Below, one piece after another: positions 1-6,470 of a DNA stretch of 24,422 nucleotides. Where the stretch lies: the NCBI GenBank assembly GCA_001563995.1, contig LKMV01000005.1, positions 1-24,422 on the forward strand, given 5' to 3'. Origin of the DNA: Nanohaloarchaea archaeon PL-Br10_U2g16 (GTDB lineage Archaea; Nanohalarchaeota; Nanosalinia; Nanosalinales; Nanosalinaceae). Numbering within the stretch: position 1 is the first letter of the stretch; every line of letters starts with the position of its first letter. The translations under genes were made by a program, and so were the position numbers. The notes below the pieces were generated by a model. The model was not told the origin of the DNA and did not search any database. It saw only the letters and a list, made by a program, of their open reading frames with translations.

Positions 1-118
1 AATCACTAAAGACTTGATTTAATTCAATTATCTTTTCAAAACCTTTTTGTGGGCTATATTGGTTAAACTGGTCTATGAGTCTTTCAAATGCCGTCCATGG
101 TTCAGAAAAGGAAAACAT
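1..118 (-). CDS. Unknown protein, N-terminal fragment (cut by window edge)
   Basis: An open frame of 39 codons begins with ATG at 118 and runs off the left edge without a stop. The peptide begins MFSFSEPWTAFERLIDQFNQ and looks like ordinary amphipathic coding sequence. It is divergent from the lipoprotein gene at 148, and only 29 nt separate the two start codons. A weak TATA-like element for this gene (minus-strand cataaata, near 135-142) lies about 22 nt upstream of the ATG. No family can be recognised from so short a piece. It could also be a chance open frame, but the absence of stops up to the window edge and the promoter-like spacing favour a gene. Confidence 0.5.
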   Translation of the reverse strand, partial: MFSFSEPWTAFERLIDQFNQYSPQKGFEKIIELNQVFSD

Positions 119-125
119 ATTTAAA
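117..125 (+). promoter_or_regulatory. TATA box for the lipoprotein gene
   Basis: The element atatttaaa is centred about 27 nt upstream of the ATG at 148, so the mRNA is predicted to be leaderless. It overlaps the start codon of the divergent gene (116-118). Confidence 0.6.
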
Positions 126-147
126 TCATAATCGTTATTTATGAGTT

Positions 148-1599
148 ATGAATGGTAATCTTATAGATGATAAGACTGACAGAAGAACATTTTTGACAGC
201 TCTAGCTTCGTCAACTTTAGTAGCTTCAGGATGTATGGATGGGTCAGAAAACGAATCATCTGATGAAGGTTCAATGAATCGATCGAATACGGGTGAGGGT
301 GATGGTTCGCCCAGCGAGGAGAAAGATAGTTTAGGTTTGATACTAGTTGGTGAAACTCACCATTTAGAGGATGTTGAGGCAGATTATGTTGTCCCGAAAG
401 GAGAAAGGGTTCAGGCCCGCTTTTCTGAGATAGATGATGAAGATATCGACCAGAGTTGGGTAGAGTACAGTGCTCCTTCTGAAGATCGCTTTGATATCGC
501 TGACTCCATGGTTATAGGCTTTGAAGAAGAAGGTTCCTACGAAGTCGTAGGTGGTGCCGAACTTGATTCTGGAGAAGGGCTAGAAGACGAATTAGAAGTA
601 AAATCAGTAATACCTCTTGGTGTGAGCTTTAGTTCGCCCGAATTTGTCGAAATAGGGGACAGTGCTCTGGTCGAGGTTGAAGCTTCAGGTACGGATTTGG
701 AAGGTAATATGGAGCTGCATAGGTCTGACGGTACAAGTGAGCGAATAGGCCGTATCAGAGACTTGGATATAAGCCCAGAAAATGAGGGAGAGTATGAGCT
801 GGATGTTAATGTCTCTAGCCTGTTAGGAGAGGATCAGTTCAGCCAAACCGTAATCGGAATCGATATTGAAAAACACTTAGAAAGGAGACAAGAAGCCCTT
901 CAGTTTACAACTGATCCCACGAGTAATCTGGAATACTATAACACAGGGTTGATCAATACTCTGACTGAAGAAGAACTAGGTTCGGAAATAGAACATGTGC
1001 CTGAATTTCATCTCAGAGGGGTTACCTCTTATGGAGATTCCAGAGGTTTTCTAAGACTGAGAAAATACGAAGAGATCGAAGACAAACAAGGTTTAGAACC
1101 CGAGGATATATGGACGGGTGCAAGAGGAGATATTGAAGACAAAAGAGAGTACATGGGTAGAGATGTATGGGAGACCGGAGCTCATCCTAGACACGAGGTT
1201 GCGATTGACACTGAAAACGGTTACTTAATATCGGGAATAGATGCAGTCGAACAGGTAATTGACTTTATTGATGAGGGTGGCCGTGATGACACTGTAAAAG
1301 AAACCTCATCGTACTCCAACTGGTACAGTGAGGAAGGCTTTCCGGATAGGGTGGTTATAGCAGAGGCTTCCGATCAGGAAAAACCTGTCACTTCAATGTC
1401 TGATGAAACGGGAGAGTACAGGACGATGGATACTCAGATCCTTGACGTCGACTCTGGCGAAATCATCCATTTTGTACACGATCTTGGAACTGAGAGAATA
1501 GAAGGCAGAGGAAACGTTGAATACATAGATCAGATCGATAAACAGTCTCGAAACTATGAAGAGCTTCTGTCGGAGAGCAATCTGACTGAACTTTTCTGA
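148..1599 (+). CDS. Secreted Tat-type lipoprotein of unknown function
   Basis: This 483-aa acidic protein starts with a Tat-like signal: twin arginine at 12-13 (DRRTFL), a hydrophobic stretch to about 26, and a lipobox-like VASGC with the lipidated Cys predicted at 29. A Ser/Glu/Asp-rich linker follows (about 31-60), typical of haloarchaeal Tat lipoproteins. The rest is soluble. Residues about 60-240 look like beta-rich, possibly Ig-like, extracellular domains, and the C-terminal half (about 245-483) is of unknown type. The protein is therefore probably anchored on the outer face of the membrane. I recognise no catalytic motif. Together with the next gene it may form a surface-protein locus, but each gene has its own TATA box. 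Confidence 0.85.
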   Translation: MNGNLIDDKTDRRTFLTALASSTLVASGCMDGSENESSDEGSMNRSNTGEGDGSPSEEKDSLGLILVGETHHLEDVEADYVVPKGERVQARFSEIDDEDIDQSWVEYSAPSEDRFDIADSMVIGFEEEGSYEVVGGAELDSGEGLEDELEVKSVIPLGVSFSSPEFVEIGDSALVEVEASGTDLEGNMELHRSDGTSERIGRIRDLDISPENEGEYELDVNVSSLLGEDQFSQTVIGIDIEKHLERRQEALQFTTDPTSNLEYYNTGLINTLTEEELGSEIEHVPEFHLRGVTSYGDSRGFLRLRKYEEIEDKQGLEPEDIWTGARGDIEDKREYMGRDVWETGAHPRHEVAIDTENGYLISGIDAVEQVIDFIDEGGRDDTVKETSSYSNWYSEEGFPDRVVIAEASDQEKPVTSMSDETGEYRTMDTQILDVDSGEIIHFVHDLGTERIEGRGNVEYIDQIDKQSRNYEELLSESNLTELF

Positions 1600-1628
1600 G
1601 GGTAAGAAAAGTAGTTGGTATTTCAGTA

Positions 1629-1637
1629 ATATTTAAA
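1629..1637 (+). promoter_or_regulatory. TATA box for the Cys-rich secreted protein gene
   Basis: The element atatttaaa lies about 29 nt before the ATG at 1662, predicting a leaderless mRNA. It sits between TTTCAG (1621-1626) and its inverse CTGAAA (1642-1647). Confidence 0.55.
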
Positions 1638-1661
1638 AGGGCTGAAACTATAGTAAAAAAT

Positions 1662-3404
1662 ATGGATAAAGTAATCCTGAGTAGTCTTCTGTTTATAACT
1701 TTCTCTCTTACAGCAGTAGGAATCAGTGCCGAATGTCTGAATGATACCGAAAGTGTGGCATGTCAACAGCCCTATTTTGCCGATAATCAGTCGGAGTACC
1801 TATATGACCTTACAGCATCATGGTCGCTAAATGCAGGTTCAGCTCCAGATGGCTCCGGGCCTGCAATATTTTATGGCGGTAAGGCAGGAGATATCAACGA
1901 GGGTCTTGAATCGGATGATGTTGACTCTGGAGAGAAAGAGCAGTTCTATATAGAGGATCCTGGTAAGGCAGAGGGTGGCGATCAGTCACAATGGGGCAGA
2001 GGGGAGCTGAGAAGCGAAAATTTAGTTATTTCTGGGGCTAAAAAAGGCGAAGGAGATTTTGGAGAGTTTTTGATCGACCCTCCTTACGAAGGACAGTGCG
2101 GTGATGGGTTCGGTATACTAAGCTCTGATATGACAGGTTCAGAGGAATGTCCTGAAGATTTAGGGCTTCCATCAAAGATAGAGATAGAGGGCTTTGATCC
2201 TACAGAAAATGATATTTTCTTCCATGGCTGTGATGAAGAAATCCCGGACCAGCACCTGTGGTTTGAAGGTAGTCAAGATGCTCAAAGCTGGCACTGCAGT
2301 GCTAGTTACGGCGGCTCAGAGTATTATCACAGCGACAACTACATATTCGAGAGGACACCTTCCCCTAATACGGAAACCATCTACGAGTCGACACATCATA
2401 AATTGGTAGACTCGATACAGGATGCTACAGAAAATCCTTCAGAGAGTCAAAGAGAAGTATGTAGTCCTTCATCCAACTGTACCAACTCCATGGGTACAAT
2501 ATGTACAAGTGTAACTTCTCATTCGGATGTTGCTGATCCTGAATCTTTAGATCTTCCTATCATAGACGTTACTGCTGATTTCCAGAGTTATGATATAGAG
2601 GAGGGTCTTTTCGGCGAAGAGTATGATGAGGGAGATCTCGAAGCACAAATATCTTACGCCGACTATGGCAGATATACTACGGCATATACATGTGATTCGA
2701 CAGATGAGATATATACGGAGTGTGAGGATGGAAAAGAATGCAGTTTTAGCTCAGAAACGTTGTATGGCAATCCAAATGATTTCGATGATTCGTTCGATAT
2801 AACATCCCAACAGGATTTTTCAGCAACTTATGAATCGTTTAGTACGACTACATCTACTCAGTGGGGTCCGGTAAATCAAGAAATTGACTTTGGTAATCTT
2901 CCTAGCGGGGGTAGTATCGATAACGTACATGAGTCGTCAGGAGGCTATCATGCATACGGCGAGCCTCAAGAGGTATCAGGTTCGATCCCGGGCTCCCAAG
3001 AGGCATCGTCTGTATCAGCGTCAGATGATGTTCATGGTTCAAATAGCCCTTCGGTTTCCTTCAACGAGTACGAGCTAATAGCTGAGGATGGGGCCTTTTG
3101 GGCTGAAAGAACCAATGTGGAGGTCTCAAATCCTGATGGTCCTGACGGACAGTCAAGTGCAATAGTTGCATACAACGAAGTAGAGGGTGAGGGTGAGATA
3201 AAAGGAACGAATCCCGACTCATTCCTTGATACCTCAGTTGTTAACGGCGAGACTGACCCGAGTTTAATCGACGAGTCGGAGGTCAAAGACAAGCTAAGCT
3301 GTCCTGGTGATTCTATAAGATGTATCGCTTCGATAGATATACAATCTAAAGATCAGGGGTGGCAAGATCCTCAGGACAGCTATGAGATAAATGTGGTTGG
3401 ATGA
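1662..3404 (+). CDS. Secreted, cysteine-rich protein of unknown function
   Basis: A 580-aa protein with a Sec-type signal peptide: Lys3, a hydrophobic core from about 4 to 20, and likely cleavage after Ala23 (ISA before ECLND). The mature part is acidic, rich in Ser, Gly and Tyr, and has more than a dozen cysteines spaced singly or in close pairs (for example CSPSSNCTNSMGTIC near residues 267-281). This suggests disulfide-bonded extracellular domains. No C-terminal membrane anchor is visible, so it is probably released or attached through another surface protein. It follows the Tat lipoprotein by 62 nt with its own promoter. I recognise no family; a role in cell surface or host contact would be a guess. 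Confidence 0.8.
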   Translation: MDKVILSSLLFITFSLTAVGISAECLNDTESVACQQPYFADNQSEYLYDLTASWSLNAGSAPDGSGPAIFYGGKAGDINEGLESDDVDSGEKEQFYIEDPGKAEGGDQSQWGRGELRSENLVISGAKKGEGDFGEFLIDPPYEGQCGDGFGILSSDMTGSEECPEDLGLPSKIEIEGFDPTENDIFFHGCDEEIPDQHLWFEGSQDAQSWHCSASYGGSEYYHSDNYIFERTPSPNTETIYESTHHKLVDSIQDATENPSESQREVCSPSSNCTNSMGTICTSVTSHSDVADPESLDLPIIDVTADFQSYDIEEGLFGEEYDEGDLEAQISYADYGRYTTAYTCDSTDEIYTECEDGKECSFSSETLYGNPNDFDDSFDITSQQDFSATYESFSTTTSTQWGPVNQEIDFGNLPSGGSIDNVHESSGGYHAYGEPQEVSGSIPGSQEASSVSASDDVHGSNSPSVSFNEYELIAEDGAFWAERTNVEVSNPDGPDGQSSAIVAYNEVEGEGEIKGTNPDSFLDTSVVNGETDPSLIDESEVKDKLSCPGDSIRCIASIDIQSKDQGWQDPQDSYEINVVG

Positions 3405-3449
3405 GTTAAACCGAGAGAAATTAAAAACAATCTTGAACATATATACATT

Positions 3450-4220
3450 ATGTTCGGAGAAACAGTAGTTCTAATGATGGTGATATCATTCCTTGCTGGA
3501 ATGGTAAAAGGTCTGGCAGGCTTTGGGTTTTCGATGATCGGAACATCCCTTTTGGCAATGTTTATACCTGCCTCACAGGCTGTAACCCTTTTCATAATAC
3601 CTCTGATGGTGGTACAGCTGGAGCTTTTAAACCAGCTCAGCTGGAAAGAGTTCAAGAGCTGTGGAGAACGTTTTGAAGTATACATAATCTCAGCTCTCCT
3701 AGGCACCGTTGCAGGTTTACTGCTTTTAAGATCCCTTCCGGAGTGGCCTATAGAGATACTTATTGGATCTATAGCCTTAGGATACGGTGTTTTGAGGTTG
3801 GAGATAGTTGATTTAAGTTATGGGGAGGTGCCTGACCGGTTTGTAGTTTCCAAAAAAATCTTTGAACCGGTGATAGGGGTTCTATCGGGGATAGTATTTG
3901 GAGCGACCAATATAGGGGTTCAGTTCGTCGCCTATCTAAAAACCAAAAACTTCAGTAGGTCAGTGTTCCTTGGAGTTCTAGCGATGGTGGTTCTAGGAAT
4001 ATCAGCGGTAAGGGTTGCGTTGTCGTGGCAGCTCGGACTTTACCAAGGGATATCATCACTTTACACATCTATAGGGATCGCAGCGATCGGTGCAACCTCG
4101 GTACTGGTGTTTGTAAAGATAGGTGACAGAATACCTAGAAGATATACAGAGATACTTGCAACAACGCTCCTAATAATTGTAGGAACTAATTTGATCATCT
4201 CAGGAGCAGGTATCTACTGA
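3450..4220 (+). CDS. TauE/SafE-family membrane transporter
   Basis: A 256-aa integral membrane protein with about eight hydrophobic segments. It shows the family's N-terminal glycine-rich signature (AGMVKGLAGFGFSMIGTSL, about residues 12-30) and a related repeat in the second half (about 137-160, GVLSGIVFGATNIG). TauE/SafE proteins are implicated in export of sulfite or organosulfonates, or in uptake of small anions; the substrate cannot be read from sequence. The length matches the family. An A/T-rich TATA-like element (near 3417-3427) lies about 26 nt before the ATG, so the mRNA is probably leaderless. It is unlike its neighbours functionally, and no sulfur-metabolism gene is adjacent. Confidence 0.85.
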   Translation: MFGETVVLMMVISFLAGMVKGLAGFGFSMIGTSLLAMFIPASQAVTLFIIPLMVVQLELLNQLSWKEFKSCGERFEVYIISALLGTVAGLLLLRSLPEWPIEILIGSIALGYGVLRLEIVDLSYGEVPDRFVVSKKIFEPVIGVLSGIVFGATNIGVQFVAYLKTKNFSRSVFLGVLAMVVLGISAVRVALSWQLGLYQGISSLYTSIGIAAIGATSVLVFVKIGDRIPRRYTEILATTLLIIVGTNLIISGAGIY

Positions 4221-4253
4221 ATATTCGGTATAAGTATTGAACTAATATAGAAA

Positions 4254-4388
4254 TGGACCGGCCCAGATTTGAACTGGGGATCTCCACGTTCCTGAATTAC
4301 TCGGCGTAGCCGAGATTTCAGGTCGTAAAAACCTGAAAGGTTTTGAGTGTATCAGCGTGGCGCTATAACCTGGCTAAGCTACCGGTCC
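4254..4388 (-). tRNA. trnI: tRNA-Ile (GAU) with a 60-nt intron
   Basis: Read on the minus strand, a 7-bp acceptor stem (GGACCGG/CCGGTCC), a D arm, a T arm (CCCAG-TTCAAAT-CTGGG) and a discriminator A form a complete cloverleaf of 75 nt once the intron is removed. The anticodon stem is CCACG/CGTGG. With splicing at the canonical 37/38 position, the loop is C-T-GAT-A-A, so the anticodon is GAU (plus positions 4351-4353), isoleucine. The 3' CCA is not encoded. A TATA-like element (minus-strand attaaaaaac, near 4420-4428) about 36 nt upstream suggests an own promoter with a leader of roughly 10 nt. Confidence 0.9.
4290..4349 (-). other. Archaeal tRNA intron in tRNA-Ile
   Basis: The intron sits at 37/38. 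CTGA (anticodon loop) pairs with TCAG near the intron 3' end, and the predicted cuts fall in the 3-nt runs TA^C and GA^A. ACTC/GAGT can extend the pairing, with a 3x3 internal loop, so the motif is a relaxed bulge-helix form. The intron holds two perfect hairpins: 4300-4314 (6 bp) and 4316-4338 (8 bp, 7-nt loop). The tRNA splicing endonuclease would remove it. Confidence 0.8.
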
Positions 4389-4500
4389 GTATACCGTAAA
4401 TTAAGGATGTCCGGAAAGGTTTTTTAATCAAATGTTCGATACAGCTTTTCAGTCCAATAATTAATTATTTTTGAATCCGAATATACTTTATAGAAGAAAA

Positions 4501-4675
4501 TGGGCTCGACGGGATTTGAACCCGCGACGACCGGCTAGCTATACCCAATTCTCCGACATCTCTAGCGAGAAGTCGGGGGCGAAAATTGCAAGCAATTTTC
4601 TTGATCCTCGTTCTCCAAAAAAGAGAACTTGAGGGTTTAAAAGGCCGGCGCTCTGCCAGACTGAGCTACGAGCCC
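4501..4675 (-). tRNA. trnK: tRNA-Lys (UUU) with a 101-nt intron
   Basis: On the minus strand the acceptor stem is GGGCTCG/CGAGCCC, the D arm GCTC/GAGC, the anticodon stem CCGGC/GCCGG and the T arm GCGGG-TTCAAAT-CCCGT, with a discriminator A. The spliced length is 74 nt. The loop after splicing at 37/38 is C-T-TTT-A-A, giving anticodon UUU (plus positions 4639-4641), lysine. No convincing TATA box lies between the upstream 77-aa gene (stop at 4748) and the tRNA. It may therefore be transcribed together with LSm and eL37. A T-rich stretch after the 3' end (minus-strand ATTTTCTTC) could end the transcript. Confidence 0.92.
4537..4637 (-). other. Large, hairpin-rich intron in tRNA-Lys
   Basis: The intron fits a bulge-helix-bulge: outer helix CCGGC/GCCGG, central CTTT/ATAG (one T-T mismatch), bulges TA^A and CT^A, and inner helix ACCC/GGGT. 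Inside are three consecutive hairpins. They are 4553-4576 (CCGAC, A-A mismatch, TCTC; 4-nt loop), 4581-4600 (perfect 8 bp GAAAATTG/CAATTTTC, 4-nt loop) and 4610-4628 (6 bp GTTCTC/GAGAAC, 7-nt loop). At 101 nt it is long for an archaeal tRNA intron. Confidence 0.8.
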
Positions 4676-4745
4676 ATGAAACTGCTGTCAGTTTCATCAA
4701 CAGTACCGGTTCGAACTGAACCAGTAAAGGCTCCTGTAGGTGCCT
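4676..4745 (-). other. Three tandem hairpins upstream of tRNA-Lys
   Basis: The 72-nt spacer between the 77-aa gene and tRNA-Lys is almost entirely inverted repeats. 4676-4697 is a 9-bp stem ATGAAACTG/CAGTTTCAT with loop CTGT, and it touches the mature tRNA 5' end. 4705-4725 is an 8-bp stem with one mismatch. 4728-4745 is AGGC, a mismatch, then CCT/AGG with a 2-nt loop. There is no T-run to make them a simple terminator. They could structure the pre-tRNA leader or separate mRNA from tRNA. Confidence 0.6.
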
Positions 4746-4747
4746 CT

Positions 4748-4981
4748 TTATTCAACTGTTTCGTGGCTGAAGCTTCCGTACTGTATGTTTTCAACTGAGC
4801 TGTACGGAACAAATATTTCGTTTGCTCTTACTCTTTGAGCGTTTTCGTCTTCGTTGATTATCCATGGGTTCTCTATCTCTACCCCTTTCTCTTCTCTATG
4901 TAGGTCGGATTCTTTCTTTATCATGAAGTCGCCTGAGTCTGTCAGGACGATAGACTGGAACTCTTTCTCCATCTTTCTCAC
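4748..4981 (-). CDS. Small acidic protein of unknown function, after eL37
   Basis: A 77-aa protein read from GTG at 4981, which overlaps the eL37 stop codon (GTGA). An ATG three codons later (4972) is the alternative start. It is soluble, mixed alpha/beta in appearance and acidic, with a hydrophobic C-terminal stretch (EIFVPYSSVENIQYG, about residues 55-69). I do not recognise the family. The four-base overlap implies translational coupling to eL37, in the order LSm, eL37, this gene, then tRNA-Lys. A role linked to ribosomes or RNA is only a context inference. Confidence 0.7.
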   Translation of the reverse strand: MRKMEKEFQSIVLTDSGDFMIKKESDLHREEKGVEIENPWIINEDENAQRVRANEIFVPYSSVENIQYGSFSHETVE

Positions 4982-5139
4982 TCTTTTCTCGGCTTGTCTT
5001 TGTCGAAGTCTTCTCTCTTACTTGTCTTTCCGAATCCGCAGGCAGCACATTCCTTCTTAGACAGATGGAATGATTTACTGCCACATCTTCTACATTTGCC
5101 GTGTACTTTTTTGTTTCTTTTCCCTGTGTTCAGTCCCAT
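4978..5139 (-). CDS. rpl37e: Ribosomal protein eL37
   Basis: This 53-aa protein begins MGLNTGKRNKKVHGKCRRCG and is a clear eL37 of the large ribosomal subunit. The four zinc-binding cysteines are at 16, 19, 31 and 34 (C-X2-C-X11-C-X2-C), with the family's conserved CAACGFG segment. It is very basic in its first half and ends with a short acidic/basic tail. A strong Shine-Dalgarno GAGGTGA lies 7 nt before the ATG. It starts 11 nt after the LSm gene, an arrangement common in archaea, and its stop overlaps the next start. Confidence 0.96.
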   Translation of the reverse strand: MGLNTGKRNKKVHGKCRRCGSKSFHLSKKECAACGFGKTSKREDFDKDKPRKE

Positions 5140-5150
5140 TAATCTTCACC

Positions 5151-5384
5151 TCATTCAGGGCTGACGAGGATTACGTTGTCTCCTCTGATGATCAGCTTAC
5201 CGTAGTCTGTCTGACCTTCATCGGTTGTAACTGATGCGTCTTCCAGCCACATGTTTAGATGGAGGTCAAAAGCTTTCAGATTACCTGAAACTGTCTGTCC
5301 TCCTTTGAGTTTAGCGATTACTCTGTCTCCTTTTGCAGTGTCCAAAACGTCTAAAGGTCTTCTTCCACTATCATCATTTCCCAT
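5151..5384 (-). CDS. lsm: Sm-like archaeal protein (LSm)
   Basis: This 77-aa protein has the Sm1 motif (GDRVIAKLKGGQTVSGNLKA then DLHLNMWLEDA) and the Sm2 motif (GKLIIRGDNVILVS at the C terminus). These form the beta barrel that assembles into a ring binding U-rich RNA. I chose ATG at 5384 over the longer GTG at 5414. The TATA box (minus-strand tttatata, 5424-5431) predicts transcription starting near 5401, and a GGTG Shine-Dalgarno sits 10 nt before 5384. It heads the operon with eL37 and the 77-aa protein. Confidence 0.95.
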   Translation of the reverse strand: MGNDDSGRRPLDVLDTAKGDRVIAKLKGGQTVSGNLKAFDLHLNMWLEDASVTTDEGQTDYGKLIIRGDNVILVSPE

Positions 5385-5423
5385 AGTATAAGCACCTGTA
5401 TGTTCAAAATTCACTTAACAACT

Positions 5424-5431
5424 TATATAAA
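5424..5431 (-). promoter_or_regulatory. TATA box of the LSm-eL37 operon
   Basis: Minus-strand tttatata predicts a transcript start near 5401, giving a leader of about 16 nt that contains AGGTG. This rules out the upstream in-frame GTG as start. Confidence 0.6.
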
Positions 5432-5498
5432 CCTACCCTGGTTCTCTCCTTCAGCTATCTCATTCCGATTTATAAGATTTCACTGTCTGATATTATTT

Positions 5499-5873
5499 AT
5501 GGCAGTTTCACATAAACAGTCTGGAAGAAAGAAGTCTGGTGGGAAGACCAGAAGATACAGAAAATCCAGAAAGTATGATTTAGGTTCGGAGTTTTCCCAG
5601 CCTAAGCTTGGAGATCAAAGGGTAAAACAGAAAAGATCTCGTGGAGGAAACAACAAGCAGGTAGTCAGGGAAGCTGATACAGTTAACCTAGCTGTAGGTG
5701 GAGAGGTTAAGAGAGCTGAGATTGAGTCGGTTGAAGAGAATCCGGCGAATCCTAACTATGTCAGAAGATCGCTTCTTACCAAGGGAACTGTGGTTCAGAC
5801 TTCCGAAGGTAAGGCAAGGATTACTTCTAGACCGGGACAGGATGGAATAATCAATGCAAAGCTCTTAGAGTAA
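5499..5873 (+). CDS. rps8e: Ribosomal protein eS8
   Basis: A 124-aa basic protein starting MAVSHKQSGRKKSGGKTRRY, matching the small-subunit protein eS8. It has the N-terminal RKKSGGK-type segment, the central R/K-rich part and the C-terminal barrel ending with the conserved RITSRPGQDGIINAKLLE-like tail. The length is usual for archaeal eS8. The upstream in-frame extension (from 5400) is hydrophobic and contains the promoter, so ATG at 5499 is the start. The TATA element tttataaga (5469-5477) sits about 26 nt before it, predicting a leaderless mRNA. It is divergent from LSm. Confidence 0.96.
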   Translation: MAVSHKQSGRKKSGGKTRRYRKSRKYDLGSEFSQPKLGDQRVKQKRSRGGNNKQVVREADTVNLAVGGEVKRAEIESVEENPANPNYVRRSLLTKGTVVQTSEGKARITSRPGQDGIINAKLLE

Positions 5874-5975
5874 TCTATTTCTCCTTAACCGGATAATTAA
5901 TTATTTCTATATTTTCATTTTACTACTTTCATTTAATGTGCAAAAAGTTGATCTACAGTTGCTAGAATATCTTTT

Positions 5976-5994
5976 TAAATTAAATAAAAAAGAG
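5976..5994 (-). terminator. T-rich terminator after the 33-aa gene
   Basis: Minus-strand CTCTTTTTTATTTAATTT follows the stop of the 33-aa gene by about 30 nt. Archaeal terminators are often simple T-runs like this. Confidence 0.45.
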
Positions 5995-6022
5995 ATTACA
6001 AGGTTGGTCTCTTTGTCCCCCG

Positions 6023-6124
6023 TTACTTCAGTCCAATCTTGTGGACGAACCGAGAGAAAATACCTTTTTCCTCGAAGTCGACCGGGATCTGCTCTCCGGA
6101 ATCGTCCACGAATTCGGTCTGCAT
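6023..6124 (-). CDS. Very small protein (33 aa) of unknown function
   Basis: A 33-codon frame begins MQTEFVDDSGEQIPVDFEEK and ends with a basic tail (RFVHKIGLK). The acidic N-terminal part is unlike random translation of A/T-rich spacer DNA. A TATA box (minus-strand tttataag, 6147-6154) lies about 26 nt before the ATG. An AGGTGG Shine-Dalgarno-like element (6136-6141) is also present, although with this TATA box it would fall upstream of the predicted transcript start. A T-run follows downstream. I do not recognise it. It could be a short adaptor or toxin-like peptide; no function can be assigned. Confidence 0.5.
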   Translation of the reverse strand: MQTEFVDDSGEQIPVDFEEKGIFSRFVHKIGLK

Positions 6125-6223
6125 ACTGATTATAACCACCTGAATACTTATAAACTCTTTTGGTAAAACGTTTTCTAAACGTTCGAAACTGTTAACAAAG
6201 GTTTTTAAGGCAGTTTCAAGAGT
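6125..6223. other. Spacer with clustered palindromes
   Basis: Apart from the promoter of the 33-aa gene, this spacer contains AAAACGTTTT (6165-6174), AAACGTT (6177-6183), TTCGAA (6182-6187) and GTTAAC (6191-6196) within about 32 nt. No gene is visible. It could be a regulatory site, but short palindromes are common in A/T-rich DNA. Confidence 0.3.
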
Positions 6224-6397
6224 TCAGCTTTCCGGCATTTTAACCGATGTAGCCAGGTTTTTTCTATTGATATGCCTTATCAAGCTATCCGTCTCTTCAA
6301 GACCTCTCTCCATGTATATTATTTCCTCCAGGGCTTTTCTCTCCTTTTCAGGCATGTAGTAAAGGTAGTCTTCGTACTTGCGCAGGTTTGCTGTCAT
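6224..6397 (-). CDS. Small helical protein (57 aa) of unknown function
   Basis: A 57-codon frame begins MTANLRKYEDYLYYMPEKER and is followed by an amphipathic helix rich in Glu, Lys and Arg (about 16-46). A TATA box (minus-strand ctttataat, 6420-6428) is centred about 27 nt before the ATG, predicting a leaderless mRNA. The gene lies downstream of cdc6 in the same direction but has its own promoter. The single long charged helix resembles small helical bundle or dimer-forming proteins. I do not recognise the family. Confidence 0.6.
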   Translation of the reverse strand: MTANLRKYEDYLYYMPEKERKALEEIIYMERGLEETDSLIRHINRKNLATSVKMPES

Positions 6398-6438
6398 ACC
6401 TTAGTATTCTTCCTATCTCCATTATAAAGAAACGAGGA

Positions 6439-6469
6439 GCTTTCCGGTAATACCGGTAGAACTGAAAGC
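6439..6469 (-). terminator. Nested hairpin just after the cdc6 stop codon
   Basis: An outer stem GCTTTC/GAAAGC encloses an inner hairpin CGGTA-A-TACCG (the longer palindrome CCGGTAATACCGG spans 6444-6456). It begins 2 nt after the cdc6 stop and is followed on the minus strand by a moderately T-rich run. It may be a terminator or an mRNA 3' stabiliser. Confidence 0.4.
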
Positions 6470-6470
6470 C

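Noticed and set aside
1621..1647. TTTCAG/CTGAAA inverted repeat around a TATA box
   Set aside because: Six-base arms with a 15-nt gap are expected by chance in such A/T-rich spacers; no second copy is seen near similar genes.
4586..4798. A 70-codon open frame over tRNA-Lys
   Set aside because: It is composed of tRNA, intron and hairpin sequence in antisense and cannot be a conserved protein gene.
5938..6129. A 63-codon open frame on the plus strand
   Set aside because: Its translation is Arg/Ser-rich without acidic bias. It lies antisense to the promoter-equipped 33-aa gene and has no promoter or Shine-Dalgarno of its own.
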